64,000 nt of DNA from an uncultured Parolsenella sp. (GCF_934660935.1 NZ_CAKUIH010000003.1:1-64000), one strand, 5' to 3'; shown: positions 1-9,688, numbered from the stretch's first letter. Program-made: numbers and translations. Notes: a model not told the origin generated them from the letters alone.

Positions 1-703
1 CCTTCGCCTGCGCAAGGCCGTTCTGGCCAGTGGTCGCATCGACGACGAGGACGACGGTTACGGGCATGCTCGCGCGCTTGCGCGTGACGTTTACGATCTT
101 GGCGAGCTCGCGCATGAGCTCGGAGGACGTGTGAAGGCGTCCAGCGGTGTCGATGAGCATGAGCTCCGTGCCCTCGCGCTCCGCGGTCTCGACCACGTCA
201 TAGCAAACGCTCGCAGGGTCAGCGCCGCGCTCGCGGGTGACGACGCGCACGTCAGCGCGCTCGCCCCAGACCTGGAGCTGCTCGATCGCGGCGGCGCGGA
301 AGGTGTCGGCGCCGCCGATGAGGACGGACTTGCCCTTGCCCTTCGCGGCCGCGGCGAGCTTGCCCACCGTGGTGGTCTTGCCGGCGCCGTTGATACCGAC
401 GAACAGCACGCAACTCGGCGTGTCGTCGAACGGATCTCGCTCGGAGGTGGGGAACGCCTCGGCCAGGCGCTTGGCGAGGGCCTCGCGGAGCTGGTCGGCC
501 GTACGCAGGCCCTTCTTCGCAGCAAGCTCGCGGAGGTCATCAGTGACGCTCATCGCGAGCTCGGGACCGATGTCACCCATGACGAGGGTGTCCTCGAGAT
601 CCTCCCAGAACTGCTCGTCGACGTCGCCGCCCATGTAGAAGATCTGGTTGAGCGCCTCGCGAGACTTCGCGAGTCCGCTCCTCAAGCGGTCAGCAAGCCC
701 CAT
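1..703 (-). CDS. ftsY: Signal recognition particle receptor FtsY (3' end beyond window)
   Basis: FtsY is the membrane-associated GTPase that docks SRP-ribosome complexes for co-translational membrane insertion. The minus-strand frame is open from ATG at 703 to the left edge (about 234 codons visible). It starts MGLADRLRSGLAKS, so it lacks the long acidic A domain of enterobacterial FtsY. A helical N domain follows, then the G domain with P-loop GINGAGKTTTVGKLA, the GADTFRAAAIEQL motif and DTAGRLH, the expected SRP-GTPase signature. The start ATG overlaps the smc stop (TGATG), so the two genes are probably translationally coupled. Only the C-terminal part of the G domain is missing, because the window ends. 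Confidence 0.95.
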   Translation of the reverse strand, partial: MGLADRLRSGLAKSREALNQIFYMGGDVDEQFWEDLEDTLVMGDIGPELAMSVTDDLRELAAKKGLRTADQLREALAKRLAEAFPTSERDPFDDTPSCVLFVGINGAGKTTTVGKLAAAAKGKGKSVLIGGADTFRAAAIEQLQVWGERADVRVVTRERGADPASVCYDVVETAEREGTELMLIDTAGRLHTSSELMRELAKIVNVTRKRASMPVTVVLVVDATTGQNGLAQAK

Positions 704-3700
704 CAGGCATCGACCACCTTTCCTGTCGCGCGGTCAAGCCGCTGGGATACAACGTGACTGACACCATCGGCCTGCATGGAGACGCCGTACAGGACGTCGG
801 CCTGCTCCATGGTCCTCCTCTGGTGCGAAATGACGATGAGCTGCGTCGTCTCCTTGAGCTGCTCGATGGCATCGAGAAGCTTGTCGAGGTTGGCGTCATC
901 GAGCGCCGCCTCCACCTCGTCGAAGACGTAGAACGGCACGGTTCGCGTGCGATAGACGGCGAAGAGCAGCGCGAGAGCCGTGAGGGACTTCTCGCCACCG
1001 CTCATGAGCGTCATCTTCGCGATGCGCTTACCCTTGGGCTGCGCCACGACCTCGATGCCGGTCTCCGCAGGGTGGTCCGGGTCGCACATCTCGAGATGCG
1101 CCTTGCCGCCCGGGAAGAGCATGCCGAAGATCTCGATGAAGTTGGCGTTCACGGCCTCGAAGGTCTCGAGGAACTGCCTACGCATCTTGCGGTCGATGGC
1201 CGCGGTGATCTTGGCGAGCGCGGCACGGGCGCTCTCGAGGTCCTCGAGCTGAGCTCCGATGTAGTCCGCGCGCTCCTTGAGCTTGGTGTACTCGTCCATC
1301 GCGACCTGGTTGACGGGTCCGAGGCTATCGATCTGACGGCGCAGGGACGCGACCTCGCGCTCGGTGGCCTCGCGGTCATCGGGCTCGGGCATCTGCAGCG
1401 CCTCTTCGAGGACGTGCCTGCCATCGGCCGTGATCTGCGCGATGGCCTGCTCGACGCGGACCTCGAGACGGCCACTCTCCACCTTGACGTCGCTTTGGGC
1501 GCCCTTGGCCTGCTCGAGTGCTGCATTGGCATCCGTGACCTGCTGCTTCGCGTCACCAATGGTCTTCTTGAGGGAGTCGGAGTCCGCCTCGGCGAGGCTC
1601 GCGCGGTCACGCAGGCGCTCAGCCCAGGTCTTGCAAGCCTCGTGGATCGCCTCGTAGCGCTCGTGGAGCGGATCGACGCGAAGGCGGAGCACCTCGAGGG
1701 AGCGTGTGGCCTCCTCCGCGGCGCGGGCGCGCTCGTCGAGGGAGGAGATGCGGCCAGAGAGCTCACGCTGGCGTTCGTCGAGATGATGTAGGCGCTCGCG
1801 GCTCGTCGCAAGCTTGAGGCGCGCGTCCGCGGCCTTCTTGGTGGCCTCGTCCTCTGCTCGAGAGGCCTCGCGACGGCGGCTGTTGGCCTCCTCGAGGTCG
1901 CGGGACAGCTTGGCGAGGCGCTCCTTGGCGGCATCTGCCTTGGCCTTGAGCTCATCCAAGCGTGGGCGGGCCTCGCGGGTGCGCTCGCGCGCCTTCTCGC
2001 GGCGGGCCTCTACCTGCGTGCGCTCGTCGCGAGCGGAGCTCACCTGAGACTGCAGGCGGCCGATCTCCGAGTTGAGGGAGTCCCTCTCGCCGGTGAGGCG
2101 GGAGAGCTCGCCGGCAGCATCGGCGGAGGCGTCGCGAGCCTGGGCGAGGGCGTCCGCGGCGGTGTCCGCGGCGGCAGAGGCGTCCGAGAGCGTCGAGTCT
2201 GCCGAGGTGACGGCTGCCTCGAGGGCGGGCATGCCCTCCTCGAGCGCTGCGACCTCGCGCCTACGCTCGAGCGTGCCCGCGGCGGCACCGGCGGAGACGC
2301 CAGCCCGCGTGCGGCCATCGCTCGTCGCGACGACGCCGGACTCTGTAACGTAGGTAAGGCTCGGGTTCGCGGCGTGGGCACGCACCGCCGCCTCGGGGGA
2401 GTCGACGATGAAGACATCGCCCAAGAGGCGCTCGACGAGGCCGCTGGCGCCATCCTCGACGTCAAGCATGTCGACGAGGCGACGGCCCTCCCCCTGGGGC
2501 GCGACGGGCGCGGTCTCAGCGAGGTTAAGGACCGTAAAGGAGCCAGCGGCGGAAGCCTCGCCAGCGGCGGCATCCATGAGGCGCGCGACGTCAGCGTCTG
2601 CGGAAACGACAGGCGCGGAGAGCGTGTCACCGAGAAGACGCTCGACGAGCGAGTCGAGCTCGGCCGGAGCGCTCACGACATCAGCGAGGCGATAGCGAAC
2701 GAGTCCCGCGAGCGTGCCGTCAGACAACACGCGACCCTCAAGGGACTCGGAGCCCGGAACGAGCCCGGCGTCGATCGAGCGAAGCGCTTCGAGCTTTGCC
2801 TGGGCGCCGGAGAGTGCGGCCTTAGCGGCTCCCAACGCCTCGCGCGCGGCCTTCGCGGCCTCGCGAGCGGCATCCCTCTCGGCCGCGAGGCGAGAGATCT
2901 CCTCCTTGGCTGCCTCTGCGGCGGCACGGGCGTCCTCGATGCTCGAGGCAAGCTCCTCGAGCCTGCCGGAGCGACTCGCGAGCGCGGCCTCGGCAGTCTC
3001 GAGCTGTTCGTCGATCTGCGCGAGACGGCTCGCGAACATCTGGTCCTCGACCTCGGCGTTACTGATTTCGTCCGTGAGCTTGGCGTGCGCGAGCGTCGCG
3101 TCGTCAAGTTCGCGCTGGCAGGAGCGCTGCTCGTCATTGAGGCGCGCCTGGGCCGAGCCAGCCTCGCGACGCGCGGCTGTGGCCTCGCGGGCCGCGGGCT
3201 CGAGGCGCTTGACCTCCGCCTCGAGGGTCTCGGTCGCGACGCGCGTGTCAGACAGGCGCCCAGAAACGTCCTCGAGCTCGCTCGAGGCCTCGCTCCTCTG
3301 GCGATCGACCTGCGAGAGCGTCATACGCGTCTCAGAGAGGCGATCGACCATGTTGCGGCCCTTTTCCTCGAGGAGGCGCATGTCGCTCTCGAGGCGGCCG
3401 AGGATGTCGCTGCAGCGACGGCGCTGCTCGCCGAGGTCTCCGACGAAGAGGCCCTTCTGCTCGAGCAGGCTCTGGAGCTTCTCGAGCTCGCGGCTCTTCT
3501 CGTCCGCGCGGAACTGCGCGAGTTCGACGGCGGCCGAGGCCTCCTTGGCGCGAGACTCGAGCTCGGTCCACTGGCGCTGGAGACGCCTCACGTCGTCGAC
3601 GGCGAGCTGGCAGTTGAGCTCTGACAGGCGACGGTCAAGCTCCTCCCAGCGCTTCGCGCGGTCAACCTGGCGCTCGAGCGGGCGAAGCTGGCGGTTGAGC

Positions 3701-4290
3701 TCTCGCGCGACGTCGCGGGCGCGAACGAGGTTCTTGTCCATGTCCTGGAGCTTGCGCTGTGAGCGCTCCTTGCGACGACGGTGCTTGGAGATGCCTGCGG
3801 CTTCCTCGATGAGGACGCGCCTCTCCTCCGGGCGGCTCGAGAGGATCGAGTCGAGCTTGCCCTGGGAGATGATCGAGTGCGTGTCCTTGCCAAGGCCGGA
3901 GTCATGCAGGATGTCCTGGATGTCCATGAGGCGAGCCGGAGCGCCGTTGATGAGGTACTCGGACTCGCCGGAGCGATACATCCTTCGCGTGATGCCGACC
4001 TCGGAGAAGTCGACCGGCAGTGTGTGGTCCGTGTTGTCGAGCACGAGGGTGACCTCGGCCACGCCCACGGGCTTGCGGGCGGAGGAGCCCGAGAAGACGA
4101 CGTCCTCCATGGCCTGGCCGCGCAGCATCTTGGCGCTCTGCTCGCCCAGGACCCACAGGATGGCGTCACTGACGTTGGACTTGCCCGAGCCATTGGGACC
4201 CACCACGACGGTGAGGCCCGGGTCGAAGACCATATGAGTGCGATCCGCGAAGGACTTGAAGCCCTTCAGCGTGAGGGACTTCAGGAACAA
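703..4290 (-). CDS. smc: Chromosome segregation ATPase SMC
   Basis: This 1195-residue protein is the core of bacterial condensin, which acts with ScpA/ScpB in chromosome compaction and segregation. Visible parts are the Walker A motif GPNGSGKSN at residues 31-39, a first coiled coil to about residue 480, a hinge around 500-660, a second coiled coil, then the signature LMSGGEKSLTALAL and the Walker B FYVFDEVEAALD near the C terminus. Length is normal for the family. The start is TTG at 4290 (FLKSLTLKGFKSF follows immediately), inside the last codons of rnc, a 10-nt overlap. The stop overlaps the ftsY start by one base. The order rnc-smc-ftsY is conserved in many bacteria. Confidence 0.97.
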   Translation of the reverse strand: MFLKSLTLKGFKSFADRTHMVFDPGLTVVVGPNGSGKSNVSDAILWVLGEQSAKMLRGQAMEDVVFSGSSARKPVGVAEVTLVLDNTDHTLPVDFSEVGITRRMYRSGESEYLINGAPARLMDIQDILHDSGLGKDTHSIISQGKLDSILSSRPEERRVLIEEAAGISKHRRRKERSQRKLQDMDKNLVRARDVARELNRQLRPLERQVDRAKRWEELDRRLSELNCQLAVDDVRRLQRQWTELESRAKEASAAVELAQFRADEKSRELEKLQSLLEQKGLFVGDLGEQRRRCSDILGRLESDMRLLEEKGRNMVDRLSETRMTLSQVDRQRSEASSELEDVSGRLSDTRVATETLEAEVKRLEPAAREATAARREAGSAQARLNDEQRSCQRELDDATLAHAKLTDEISNAEVEDQMFASRLAQIDEQLETAEAALASRSGRLEELASSIEDARAAAEAAKEEISRLAAERDAAREAAKAAREALGAAKAALSGAQAKLEALRSIDAGLVPGSESLEGRVLSDGTLAGLVRYRLADVVSAPAELDSLVERLLGDTLSAPVVSADADVARLMDAAAGEASAAGSFTVLNLAETAPVAPQGEGRRLVDMLDVEDGASGLVERLLGDVFIVDSPEAAVRAHAANPSLTYVTESGVVATSDGRTRAGVSAGAAAGTLERRREVAALEEGMPALEAAVTSADSTLSDASAAADTAADALAQARDASADAAGELSRLTGERDSLNSEIGRLQSQVSSARDERTQVEARREKARERTREARPRLDELKAKADAAKERLAKLSRDLEEANSRRREASRAEDEATKKAADARLKLATSRERLHHLDERQRELSGRISSLDERARAAEEATRSLEVLRLRVDPLHERYEAIHEACKTWAERLRDRASLAEADSDSLKKTIGDAKQQVTDANAALEQAKGAQSDVKVESGRLEVRVEQAIAQITADGRHVLEEALQMPEPDDREATEREVASLRRQIDSLGPVNQVAMDEYTKLKERADYIGAQLEDLESARAALAKITAAIDRKMRRQFLETFEAVNANFIEIFGMLFPGGKAHLEMCDPDHPAETGIEVVAQPKGKRIAKMTLMSGGEKSLTALALLFAVYRTRTVPFYVFDEVEAALDDANLDKLLDAIEQLKETTQLIVISHQRRTMEQADVLYGVSMQADGVSHVVSQRLDRATGKVVDA

Positions 4291-4997
4291 TTGACGCCCT
4301 CCTCGGCGAGGCGCTTGATGGCGTCAGTTGCGGCGGCGCTCTCCGCTTCCTTCTTGGAAGAGCCGGTGCCGCGTCCCATGCGCCTCCCCTCAACGAGGAC
4401 GACGGAGGTGAAGGTGGGGCTGTGCGCGGGGCCCTTCTCGCCCTCGAGCTTGTACTCCGGGGCACAGCGGAGCTCGCGCTGAGTGATCTCCTGGAGGCGG
4501 CTCTTGGGGCTCACGGGGCGCTCCGCGAGCTCGGGCACCATGTGGGGGCCAAGCGTACGCTGAACGAACTCGTGCGTGGCGTCATAGCCGGCGTCGAGGT
4601 AAAGGGCACCGACGACTGACTCGAACACGTTCTCGAGAGCGGAGTGGAGGCCACGGGAACCCGTGCCCTTCTCAGACTCGCCAAAGACGATGCACTCGCC
4701 GATGCCGAGCTCCTCGGCCACGGCGGAGAGGGTCTTGCCAGAGACGAGGGAAATCTTGAGGCGTGTGAGCGCGCCCTCGTCCATATCGCGGAAGCGCTCG
4801 AAGAGATCGGTCGCAACGATGGCGCCGAGGATGGAGTCTCCCAGGAACTCGAGCCTCTCGTAGGAGGCCGATACTGGCAGGCCCTCGACGGCGCTCGGGT
4901 GCGTGATGGCGGCCTCTACGAGGCTGCGGTTATTGAAGGTGTGGCCACAAATGCTCTCGATGTGGCGAATCCGCTCGGTGGCGGTGTTGCGGGGCAT
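4281..4997 (-). CDS. rnc: Ribonuclease III
   Basis: RNase III cleaves double-stranded RNA in rRNA precursor processing and mRNA decay. The N-terminal endonuclease domain carries the catalytic signature ERLEFLGDS (residues 47-55 from the chosen start) and the second acidic site in the segment ENVFESVVGALYLDAG. A C-terminal dsRNA-binding domain runs from SRLQEITQ to KKEAESAAATDAIKRL. Length is 238 aa, normal. The start was placed at ATG 4997 because GGGGGAG lies just upstream. In-frame alternatives are ATG 5009 and TTG 5018, which lack a clear Shine-Dalgarno. The 3' end overlaps smc by 10 nt. plsX lies 106 nt upstream on the same strand. Confidence 0.95.
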   Translation of the reverse strand: MPRNTATERIRHIESICGHTFNNRSLVEAAITHPSAVEGLPVSASYERLEFLGDSILGAIVATDLFERFRDMDEGALTRLKISLVSGKTLSAVAEELGIGECIVFGESEKGTGSRGLHSALENVFESVVGALYLDAGYDATHEFVQRTLGPHMVPELAERPVSPKSRLQEITQRELRCAPEYKLEGEKGPAHSPTFTSVVLVEGRRMGRGTGSSKKEAESAAATDAIKRLAEEGVNCS

Positions 4998-5103
4998 GCG
5001 CTCCCCCATCTGTCGCAACGGCTAGATACGGCGACGGCGCCCGCGTGGAGCGCCGTCACACACATCAGTTAATTGTACCCGCTGCAAGCCAATCGCGCAG
5101 GGC

Positions 5104-6096
5104 TTACTCGGCTTCGGCGATCGCCTCGGCAAGCTTTCCGCACAGGTTCTGGCGAACGCAGCGAGCCGCCGTCAGCGTGCCGTTCATGATGGCGTCCGGG
5201 TTGGTGGCACCATGGCCGACGAGCACGGGCGCCTTGAGGCCGAGAAGGGCGGCTCCACCGTAGCGATCGCCGGACAGAAGCGCGGCAACCTCCTTCATGG
5301 CGGGCTTGACCAAGAGCGCGCCGAGGGCAACCTTCTTGCTCTCCCCCGCCGCTGCCTTCAGCGCGGAGACGATGAACTTCGCCGTTCCCTCGACGGCCTT
5401 GATGGCGATGTTGCACGTGAAGCCGTCGGAGACGATGACGTCAAGGTCACCCGTAAGGATGTCGCGTCCCTCGCAGTTGCCGGAGAAATTGATTCCCTTG
5501 GTGGCCGCGAGCGCCGCATGGCGCGCGAGAGCCGCCTCGGAGCCCTTGGTCTCCTCGGTGCCGTTGTTGAGCAGGCCAACCGTGGGATTCTCCACGCCAA
5601 GCACAATCTGGGAGTACGCGGTGCCCATACGAGCGAACTGGACGATCATCTCCGGCGGGCAATCCGCGTTGGCGCCAAGGTCGAGGAGGGTCGTCATGTG
5701 TCCGGCGGCACCGGGCATGGCGGTGCAGAGGGCAGCGCGGCTCACGCCCTTGACGCGGCCGACGATGAGCGTGCCCGCCGCGAGGATGGCGCCGGTGGAG
5801 CCAGCGGAGAAGAAGGCGTCCGCCTCGCCCGCACGGACGGCGCGGCAGCCGCGCACGATCGAGGAGTCCTTCTTGCGACGGACGGCCTCCGTGGGATGCT
5901 CGTCCATCTCGATGGCCTCGGTGGTCACGAGGGCCTCGGCGCGAGCGTGCTTGGCGCAGAACGGCACGACGACGTCCTCGTTACCGGCAACGACAACCTC
6001 GAGGTCATCATCGGCCTCGAGAGCGCGGGCGATTCCCTCGAGAACGACCTCGGGTTTCTCGTCTCCGCCCATGGCATCGACTACGACACGGACCAT
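5104..6096 (-). CDS. plsX: Phosphate acyltransferase PlsX
   Basis: PlsX makes acyl-phosphate from acyl-ACP, the first step of phosphatidic acid synthesis by the PlsX/PlsY route. The 330-aa product begins MVRVVVDAMGGDEKP, the typical N terminus with the conserved DAMGGD, and has the SAGSTGAILAAGT segment near residue 110. Length matches the family. ATG at 6096 is preceded by AGAAGGGA at a good distance. The longer open frame to 6174 has no support. It is first in plsX-rnc-smc-ftsY. An acyl carrier protein gene, often placed between plsX and rnc in other bacteria, is absent here. A terminator separates it from the upstream rpmF. Confidence 0.95.
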   Translation of the reverse strand: MVRVVVDAMGGDEKPEVVLEGIARALEADDDLEVVVAGNEDVVVPFCAKHARAEALVTTEAIEMDEHPTEAVRRKKDSSIVRGCRAVRAGEADAFFSAGSTGAILAAGTLIVGRVKGVSRAALCTAMPGAAGHMTTLLDLGANADCPPEMIVQFARMGTAYSQIVLGVENPTVGLLNNGTEETKGSEAALARHAALAATKGINFSGNCEGRDILTGDLDVIVSDGFTCNIAIKAVEGTAKFIVSALKAAAGESKKVALGALLVKPAMKEVAALLSGDRYGGAALLGLKAPVLVGHGATNPDAIMNGTLTAARCVRQNLCGKLAEAIAEAE

Positions 6097-6197
6097 GGTG
6101 GTTCCCTTCTCACGAACATAAGCGACACGGGGCGCACTGCCCGCGCAGGATGTTAACACCTTAGCATCCCGCACACGGCTGCAGTGTCCGGATAAAC

Positions 6198-6227
6198 AAA
6201 AAAGGCCGACCCTTCCGGGCCGGCCTT
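6198..6227 (-). terminator. Rho-independent terminator of rpmF
   Basis: Read on the minus strand, AGGCCGGCCC and GGGTCGGCCT form a stem (one G-T pair) around GGAA, followed directly by six T residues. It lies just after rpmF and about 100 nt before the plsX start, so plsX probably has its own promoter or relies on read-through. Confidence 0.85.
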
Positions 6228-6249
6228 CTGGCCACTCTAGGAATGGCGG

Positions 6250-6429
6250 CTACTCGGTGACGATGACCTGACGGCCATTGTAGTAGCCACAGCTCGGGCA
6301 CACGCGGTGCGGGAGCTTCACGGCGCCACACTGGGGGCACGTGGAGCGGGCCGGCATAGCGAGCTTGCTGTTGGCCGAGCGACGGGTGTGGGTCGCGCCG
6401 CGGCCCTTCTTCTGCTTGGGTACTGCCAT
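6250..6429 (-). CDS. rpmF: 50S ribosomal protein L32
   Basis: The 59-codon gene encodes L32 of the large ribosomal subunit. The sequence MAVPKQKKGRGATHTRRSAN is the standard L32 N terminus. Cysteines at 31, 34, 44 and 47 form a CxxC...CxxC zinc ribbon, so this is the zinc-binding (C+) form. It sits downstream of the YceD/DUF177 gene, the usual yceD-rpmF pairing, and is followed by a strong terminator. The gap to the yceD stop is about 140 nt, larger than in many genomes. Confidence 0.97.
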   Translation of the reverse strand: MAVPKQKKGRGATHTRRSANSKLAMPARSTCPQCGAVKLPHRVCPSCGYYNGRQVIVTE

Positions 6430-6571
6430 TGTTGACCTCTCTTACTGAACTTACGCCGCACCGCACGCGACGGTCTATCACAGACGAATTGGAATGATAG
6501 CACGAAATGGAGCGTTCGCACTAGAGATACACAGTATTTGGTGGAGGATTCTCACGTCAAGCGCAAATATG

Positions 6572-7135
6572 CTACTTCTCATCATCATCCTCGAGGTTTA
6601 GATCCGCAAGAGCCGCAAACGGGCTCTCCGCGAGCTTCTCAGCTTCGCGCTTCGCGGCGCAGCCGCAGTCCCCCTCGTTGAGATTCGCGCCGCACGTGGG
6701 GCAGAGACCCTTGCAATCCTCGCGGCAGAGCACCACGAACGGCGTCTCCATGAGGATGGCAGCCATGATGGGCTCGGAGACATCGATAGTGTGGTCCTCG
6801 TCCACCAGGGAGAAGTCCACCTCATCCTCGTCATCGGAGAGCTCTTCCTCTGCGGGAGCCTCGAACAGGAAGTACTCGTCCACCTCGGAGGCGACGTCAA
6901 ACTCGGCGTCTTCGAGGCAGCGGTCACACGTGCCGAGGACATGGGCGCGAACCATGCCGGACGCGAGAATGCCCTCGCCGGCGTTGGTGAGGACGAGGTC
7001 GTAGTCGATGCCCTCAGGCAGCTTGAACTCGCGGCCACCGAGCTCGTAGCCCGGCTCGTCGATGTGGCCGGAAAGGGGCAGGACGCTGCCAGCGCCTTCG
7101 AGGCGCTCGTCAATGAGAACGCGAATAGGCTCCAT
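6572..7135 (-). CDS. YceD/DUF177 family protein
   Basis: DUF177/YceD proteins are implicated in accumulation of 23S rRNA and 50S subunits and are almost always encoded next to rpmF, as here. The 187-aa protein has the expected acidic middle region and a C-terminal cysteine motif with CREDCKGLCPTCGANLNEGD, then CGC, that probably binds a metal. It lies 5 nt downstream of the DivIVA-like gene on the same strand, so the two are co-transcribed. The family assignment is firm. The molecular role is only known in outline. Confidence 0.9.
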   Translation of the reverse strand: MEPIRVLIDERLEGAGSVLPLSGHIDEPGYELGGREFKLPEGIDYDLVLTNAGEGILASGMVRAHVLGTCDRCLEDAEFDVASEVDEYFLFEAPAEEELSDDEDEVDFSLVDEDHTIDVSEPIMAAILMETPFVVLCREDCKGLCPTCGANLNEGDCGCAAKREAEKLAESPFAALADLNLEDDDEK

Positions 7136-7140
7136 GGGGA

Positions 7141-7620
7141 TTACCTACGCGAAGAGCCGTCATCGAGCGACTGGCGGTTGCGCTCGAGGGTGCCGATAAC
7201 GCTCTTGAGGTTGTCCTCGATGCCCGTGAGGAGGTTCTCGACGTACTCGTTGATGTGATAGCGAAGGTCGCTCGCGTACTGCGTGGCCTGGTCGCGGATC
7301 TCCTCGGCCTGCTGGTTGGCGAGACGGACGACCTCCTGGTCGCCAGCGAGGATCATGGCCTGCTGCTGGGCGTCAGCAACGATGGAATCCGCCATCTGGT
7401 GGGCGCGGGCGAGAATCTCGTCCTCCTCCTTGAGGATGCGACGGGAGGTCTGGAACTCTTCCGGGAAGACGTTGCGGATCTCGTCAAGAAGCTCATAGAC
7501 GGCGTCAGCGTCGACAATCTTAGGATTGCTGCCGGTGCCGCCCATGATGGGCTTCTTGCCATCGGAGATAATGTCCTCGAGCTCGTTGACCAAGTTCTCG
7601 ATCTCCTCACCTGGCTGCAT
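7141..7620 (-). CDS. DivIVA/SepIVA-like coiled-coil protein
   Basis: The 159-aa protein is highly charged and helical throughout, with heptad-like stretches such as EEDEILARAHQMADSIVADA and QEVVRLANQQAEEIRDQA, and no membrane segment. This pattern and the length resemble short actinobacterial DivIVA-like (SepIVA-type) proteins that help organise cell-envelope growth or septation. No catalytic motif is present. ATG at 7620 has AAAGGAG about 9 nt upstream; the longer frame to 7674 has no ribosome-binding site. It is followed 5 nt later by the YceD gene. The family call is by general resemblance only. Confidence 0.6.
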   Translation of the reverse strand: MQPGEEIENLVNELEDIISDGKKPIMGGTGSNPKIVDADAVYELLDEIRNVFPEEFQTSRRILKEEDEILARAHQMADSIVADAQQQAMILAGDQEVVRLANQQAEEIRDQATQYASDLRYHINEYVENLLTGIEDNLKSVIGTLERNRQSLDDGSSRR

Positions 7621-7837
7621 GCGCAGGCTCCTTTCGTGCTGGCCCCAGACCCAACGCGCGGGCTTGCGGGACATGAAAATCGCAGGTACTTCGCGCGCTC
7701 CATGCGCGTATCCCGATTACTTTACCATACCCGCAGCTATATGGATTGCTGCTTACGGCGCGCAAGGGAATCTTCACCTGCGAGCCTAATATGCACCGGC
7801 AGGCAGCGGCCGCCTCTCGCGCCAACTCGCGGCGCCC

Positions 7838-9688
7838 CTACTCCTCGAACTGGGAGTTATAGAGCTCCGCGTAGAAGCCGTTCTTCGCAAGCAGCTCCTC
7901 GTGCGAGCCGCGCTCGACGATGTCGCCATCACGAAGGACGAGGATCGTGTCCGCGCCCTTAATCGTCGAGAGCCTGTGAGCGATCACGAAGCTCGTACGG
8001 CCCTGCATGAGCGCGTCCATCGCCTGCTGAATGCGGACCTCGGTGCGCGTGTCGACGTTCGAGGTCGCCTCGTCAAGGATGAGGGCGGGCCTGTCGGCGA
8101 GGAACGCGCGGGCAATCGTCACGAGCTGGCGCTGGCCCTGGGAGAGGTTCGTGCCCTCCTCGTTGATCATGAAATCATAGCCACCGGCGAGGGTGTGGAT
8201 GAAATGGTCGCAGCGGGCCGCACGGGCAGCAGCCTCCACCTCGGCATCCGTGGCGTCGGGACGGCCATAGCGGATGTTCTCGCGGATCGTGCCGTTGAAC
8301 AGCCACGTGTCCTGAAGCACCATCGCGAACTGCTCGCGAAGCGCCGCGCGGTCCCAGTCGCGGACGTCGACGCCATCGACGCGCAGGCTGCCGCCGTCGA
8401 CGTCATAGAAGCGCTGGAGCAGCTTGATGAGCGTGGTCTTGCCGGCGCCCGTGGGACCCACGATGGCCACGGTCTGGCCTGGCTCGGCCGTGCAGGAAAA
8501 GTCGTGGATGATCGTCCTCTCGGGGTCATAGCCAAACTTGACGTGGTCGAACTCCACGAGGCCGTCGCGCCTCTCGGGAATCTGGGGATCGGCGGCAAGC
8601 TCCTCCTCGGGAGCGGCGAGGAACTCGAAGACACGCTCGGTGGCGGCGGCCATCGACTGCATCGTGTTGCTCACGTTGGCGAGCTGCTGCACGGGCTGCG
8701 TGAAGTTGCGCACGTACTGGATGAAGCTCTGGATGTCACCGGGGGTGGCGCTTCCGGTGAGCGCGAGCTGCGCGCCCACGACGACCACGGCCACGTAGCC
8801 GGCGTTACTCACGAGGCTCATCAGCGGGATCATGAGGCCGGAGAGGAACTGCGAGCGCCAGCCGGAGATGAACAGGCGGTCGTTCTTCTCGTCGAACTCC
8901 CTCACGGCGGCGTCGGCGCGGTCGAACACCTGGATGACGTTCTGGCCGGCGAAGTCCTCCTCGATGACGCCGTTGACGGCGCCGAGGACCTGCTGCTGCT
9001 CGCGGAAGTAGGGCTGCGAGAAGTGCATCATGACGCCCATGATGGCCGCGGCGGCGGGAAGCGTCACCACGACGACGCCCGTGAGCGGCAGGCTGATCGA
9101 GAGCATCATCACGAGCACGCCGACGATCTGGGTGAGCGAGGTGATGAGCTGCGTCACGGACTGGTTGAGGCTCTGGCCAAGCGTGTCGACGTCGTTCGTG
9201 ATGCGAGAGAGCACGTCGCCCTTGCTGTGGCCGTTGAAGTAGCTCATCGGCACGACGGCGATCTTCTCGGCAATCTCCTTGCGCATGCGGTAGCAGATCT
9301 TCTGCGTGACGCCCGTCATGAGCCAGCCCTGGATGAGGTTGCAGGCGGAACTCGCGAGGTAGAGGCCGAGTAGGAGCAAGAGCGTCTTGCCGATCCAGTC
9401 GAAGTCGACCGCACCGGTGCCCTGGACCTTGGCGACGAGGCCCTCGTAGAGCTTGGTCGTCACCTTGCCGAGGACCTTCGGACCCACGATGTTGAAGATG
9501 ACCGAGCACATCGCGAACGCGATGGCGAAGAACACGGCAACCTTGTGCCTGCCGACGTACCCGAGCAGCTTGCGGATGGTGCCCTTGAAGTCCTTGGGCT
9601 TCTCGCCGCGGCCCATGGGCCCGCGACCGCCCATCGGTCCGCGCTGGCGCCTGGCCGGGGCCTGGGTCTTGTTCGTCTCGCCTGCCAT
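7838..9688 (-). CDS. ABC exporter half-transporter with intact catalytic glutamate (MdlB-like)
   Basis: The 616-aa protein has six transmembrane helices (about residues 50-350) fused to a C-terminal ATPase domain. It is the consensus partner of the upstream 740-aa half-transporter. The ATPase has Walker A GPTGAGKTT, signature LSQGQ, Walker B LILDEATS with the catalytic glutamate, and the H-loop histidine in FVIAHRLST. The N terminus is rich in Gly, Arg and Met (two GGRGPMGRG-like runs) before the first helix. Its ATG overlaps the stop of the upstream gene by one base (TAATG), so the two are coupled and should form a heterodimer. The substrate is unknown; drugs, lipids or peptides are typical. 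Confidence 0.92.
   Translation of the reverse strand: MAGETNKTQAPARRQRGPMGGRGPMGRGEKPKDFKGTIRKLLGYVGRHKVAVFFAIAFAMCSVIFNIVGPKVLGKVTTKLYEGLVAKVQGTGAVDFDWIGKTLLLLLGLYLASSACNLIQGWLMTGVTQKICYRMRKEIAEKIAVVPMSYFNGHSKGDVLSRITNDVDTLGQSLNQSVTQLITSLTQIVGVLVMMLSISLPLTGVVVVTLPAAAAIMGVMMHFSQPYFREQQQVLGAVNGVIEEDFAGQNVIQVFDRADAAVREFDEKNDRLFISGWRSQFLSGLMIPLMSLVSNAGYVAVVVVGAQLALTGSATPGDIQSFIQYVRNFTQPVQQLANVSNTMQSMAAATERVFEFLAAPEEELAADPQIPERRDGLVEFDHVKFGYDPERTIIHDFSCTAEPGQTVAIVGPTGAGKTTLIKLLQRFYDVDGGSLRVDGVDVRDWDRAALREQFAMVLQDTWLFNGTIRENIRYGRPDATDAEVEAAARAARCDHFIHTLAGGYDFMINEEGTNLSQGQRQLVTIARAFLADRPALILDEATSNVDTRTEVRIQQAMDALMQGRTSFVIAHRLSTIKGADTILVLRDGDIVERGSHEELLAKNGFYAELYNSQFEE

Noticed and set aside
2714..4237. 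Long plus-strand frames across smc
   Set aside because: Ser/Arg-rich shadow of the SMC coiled coil; no family resemblance.
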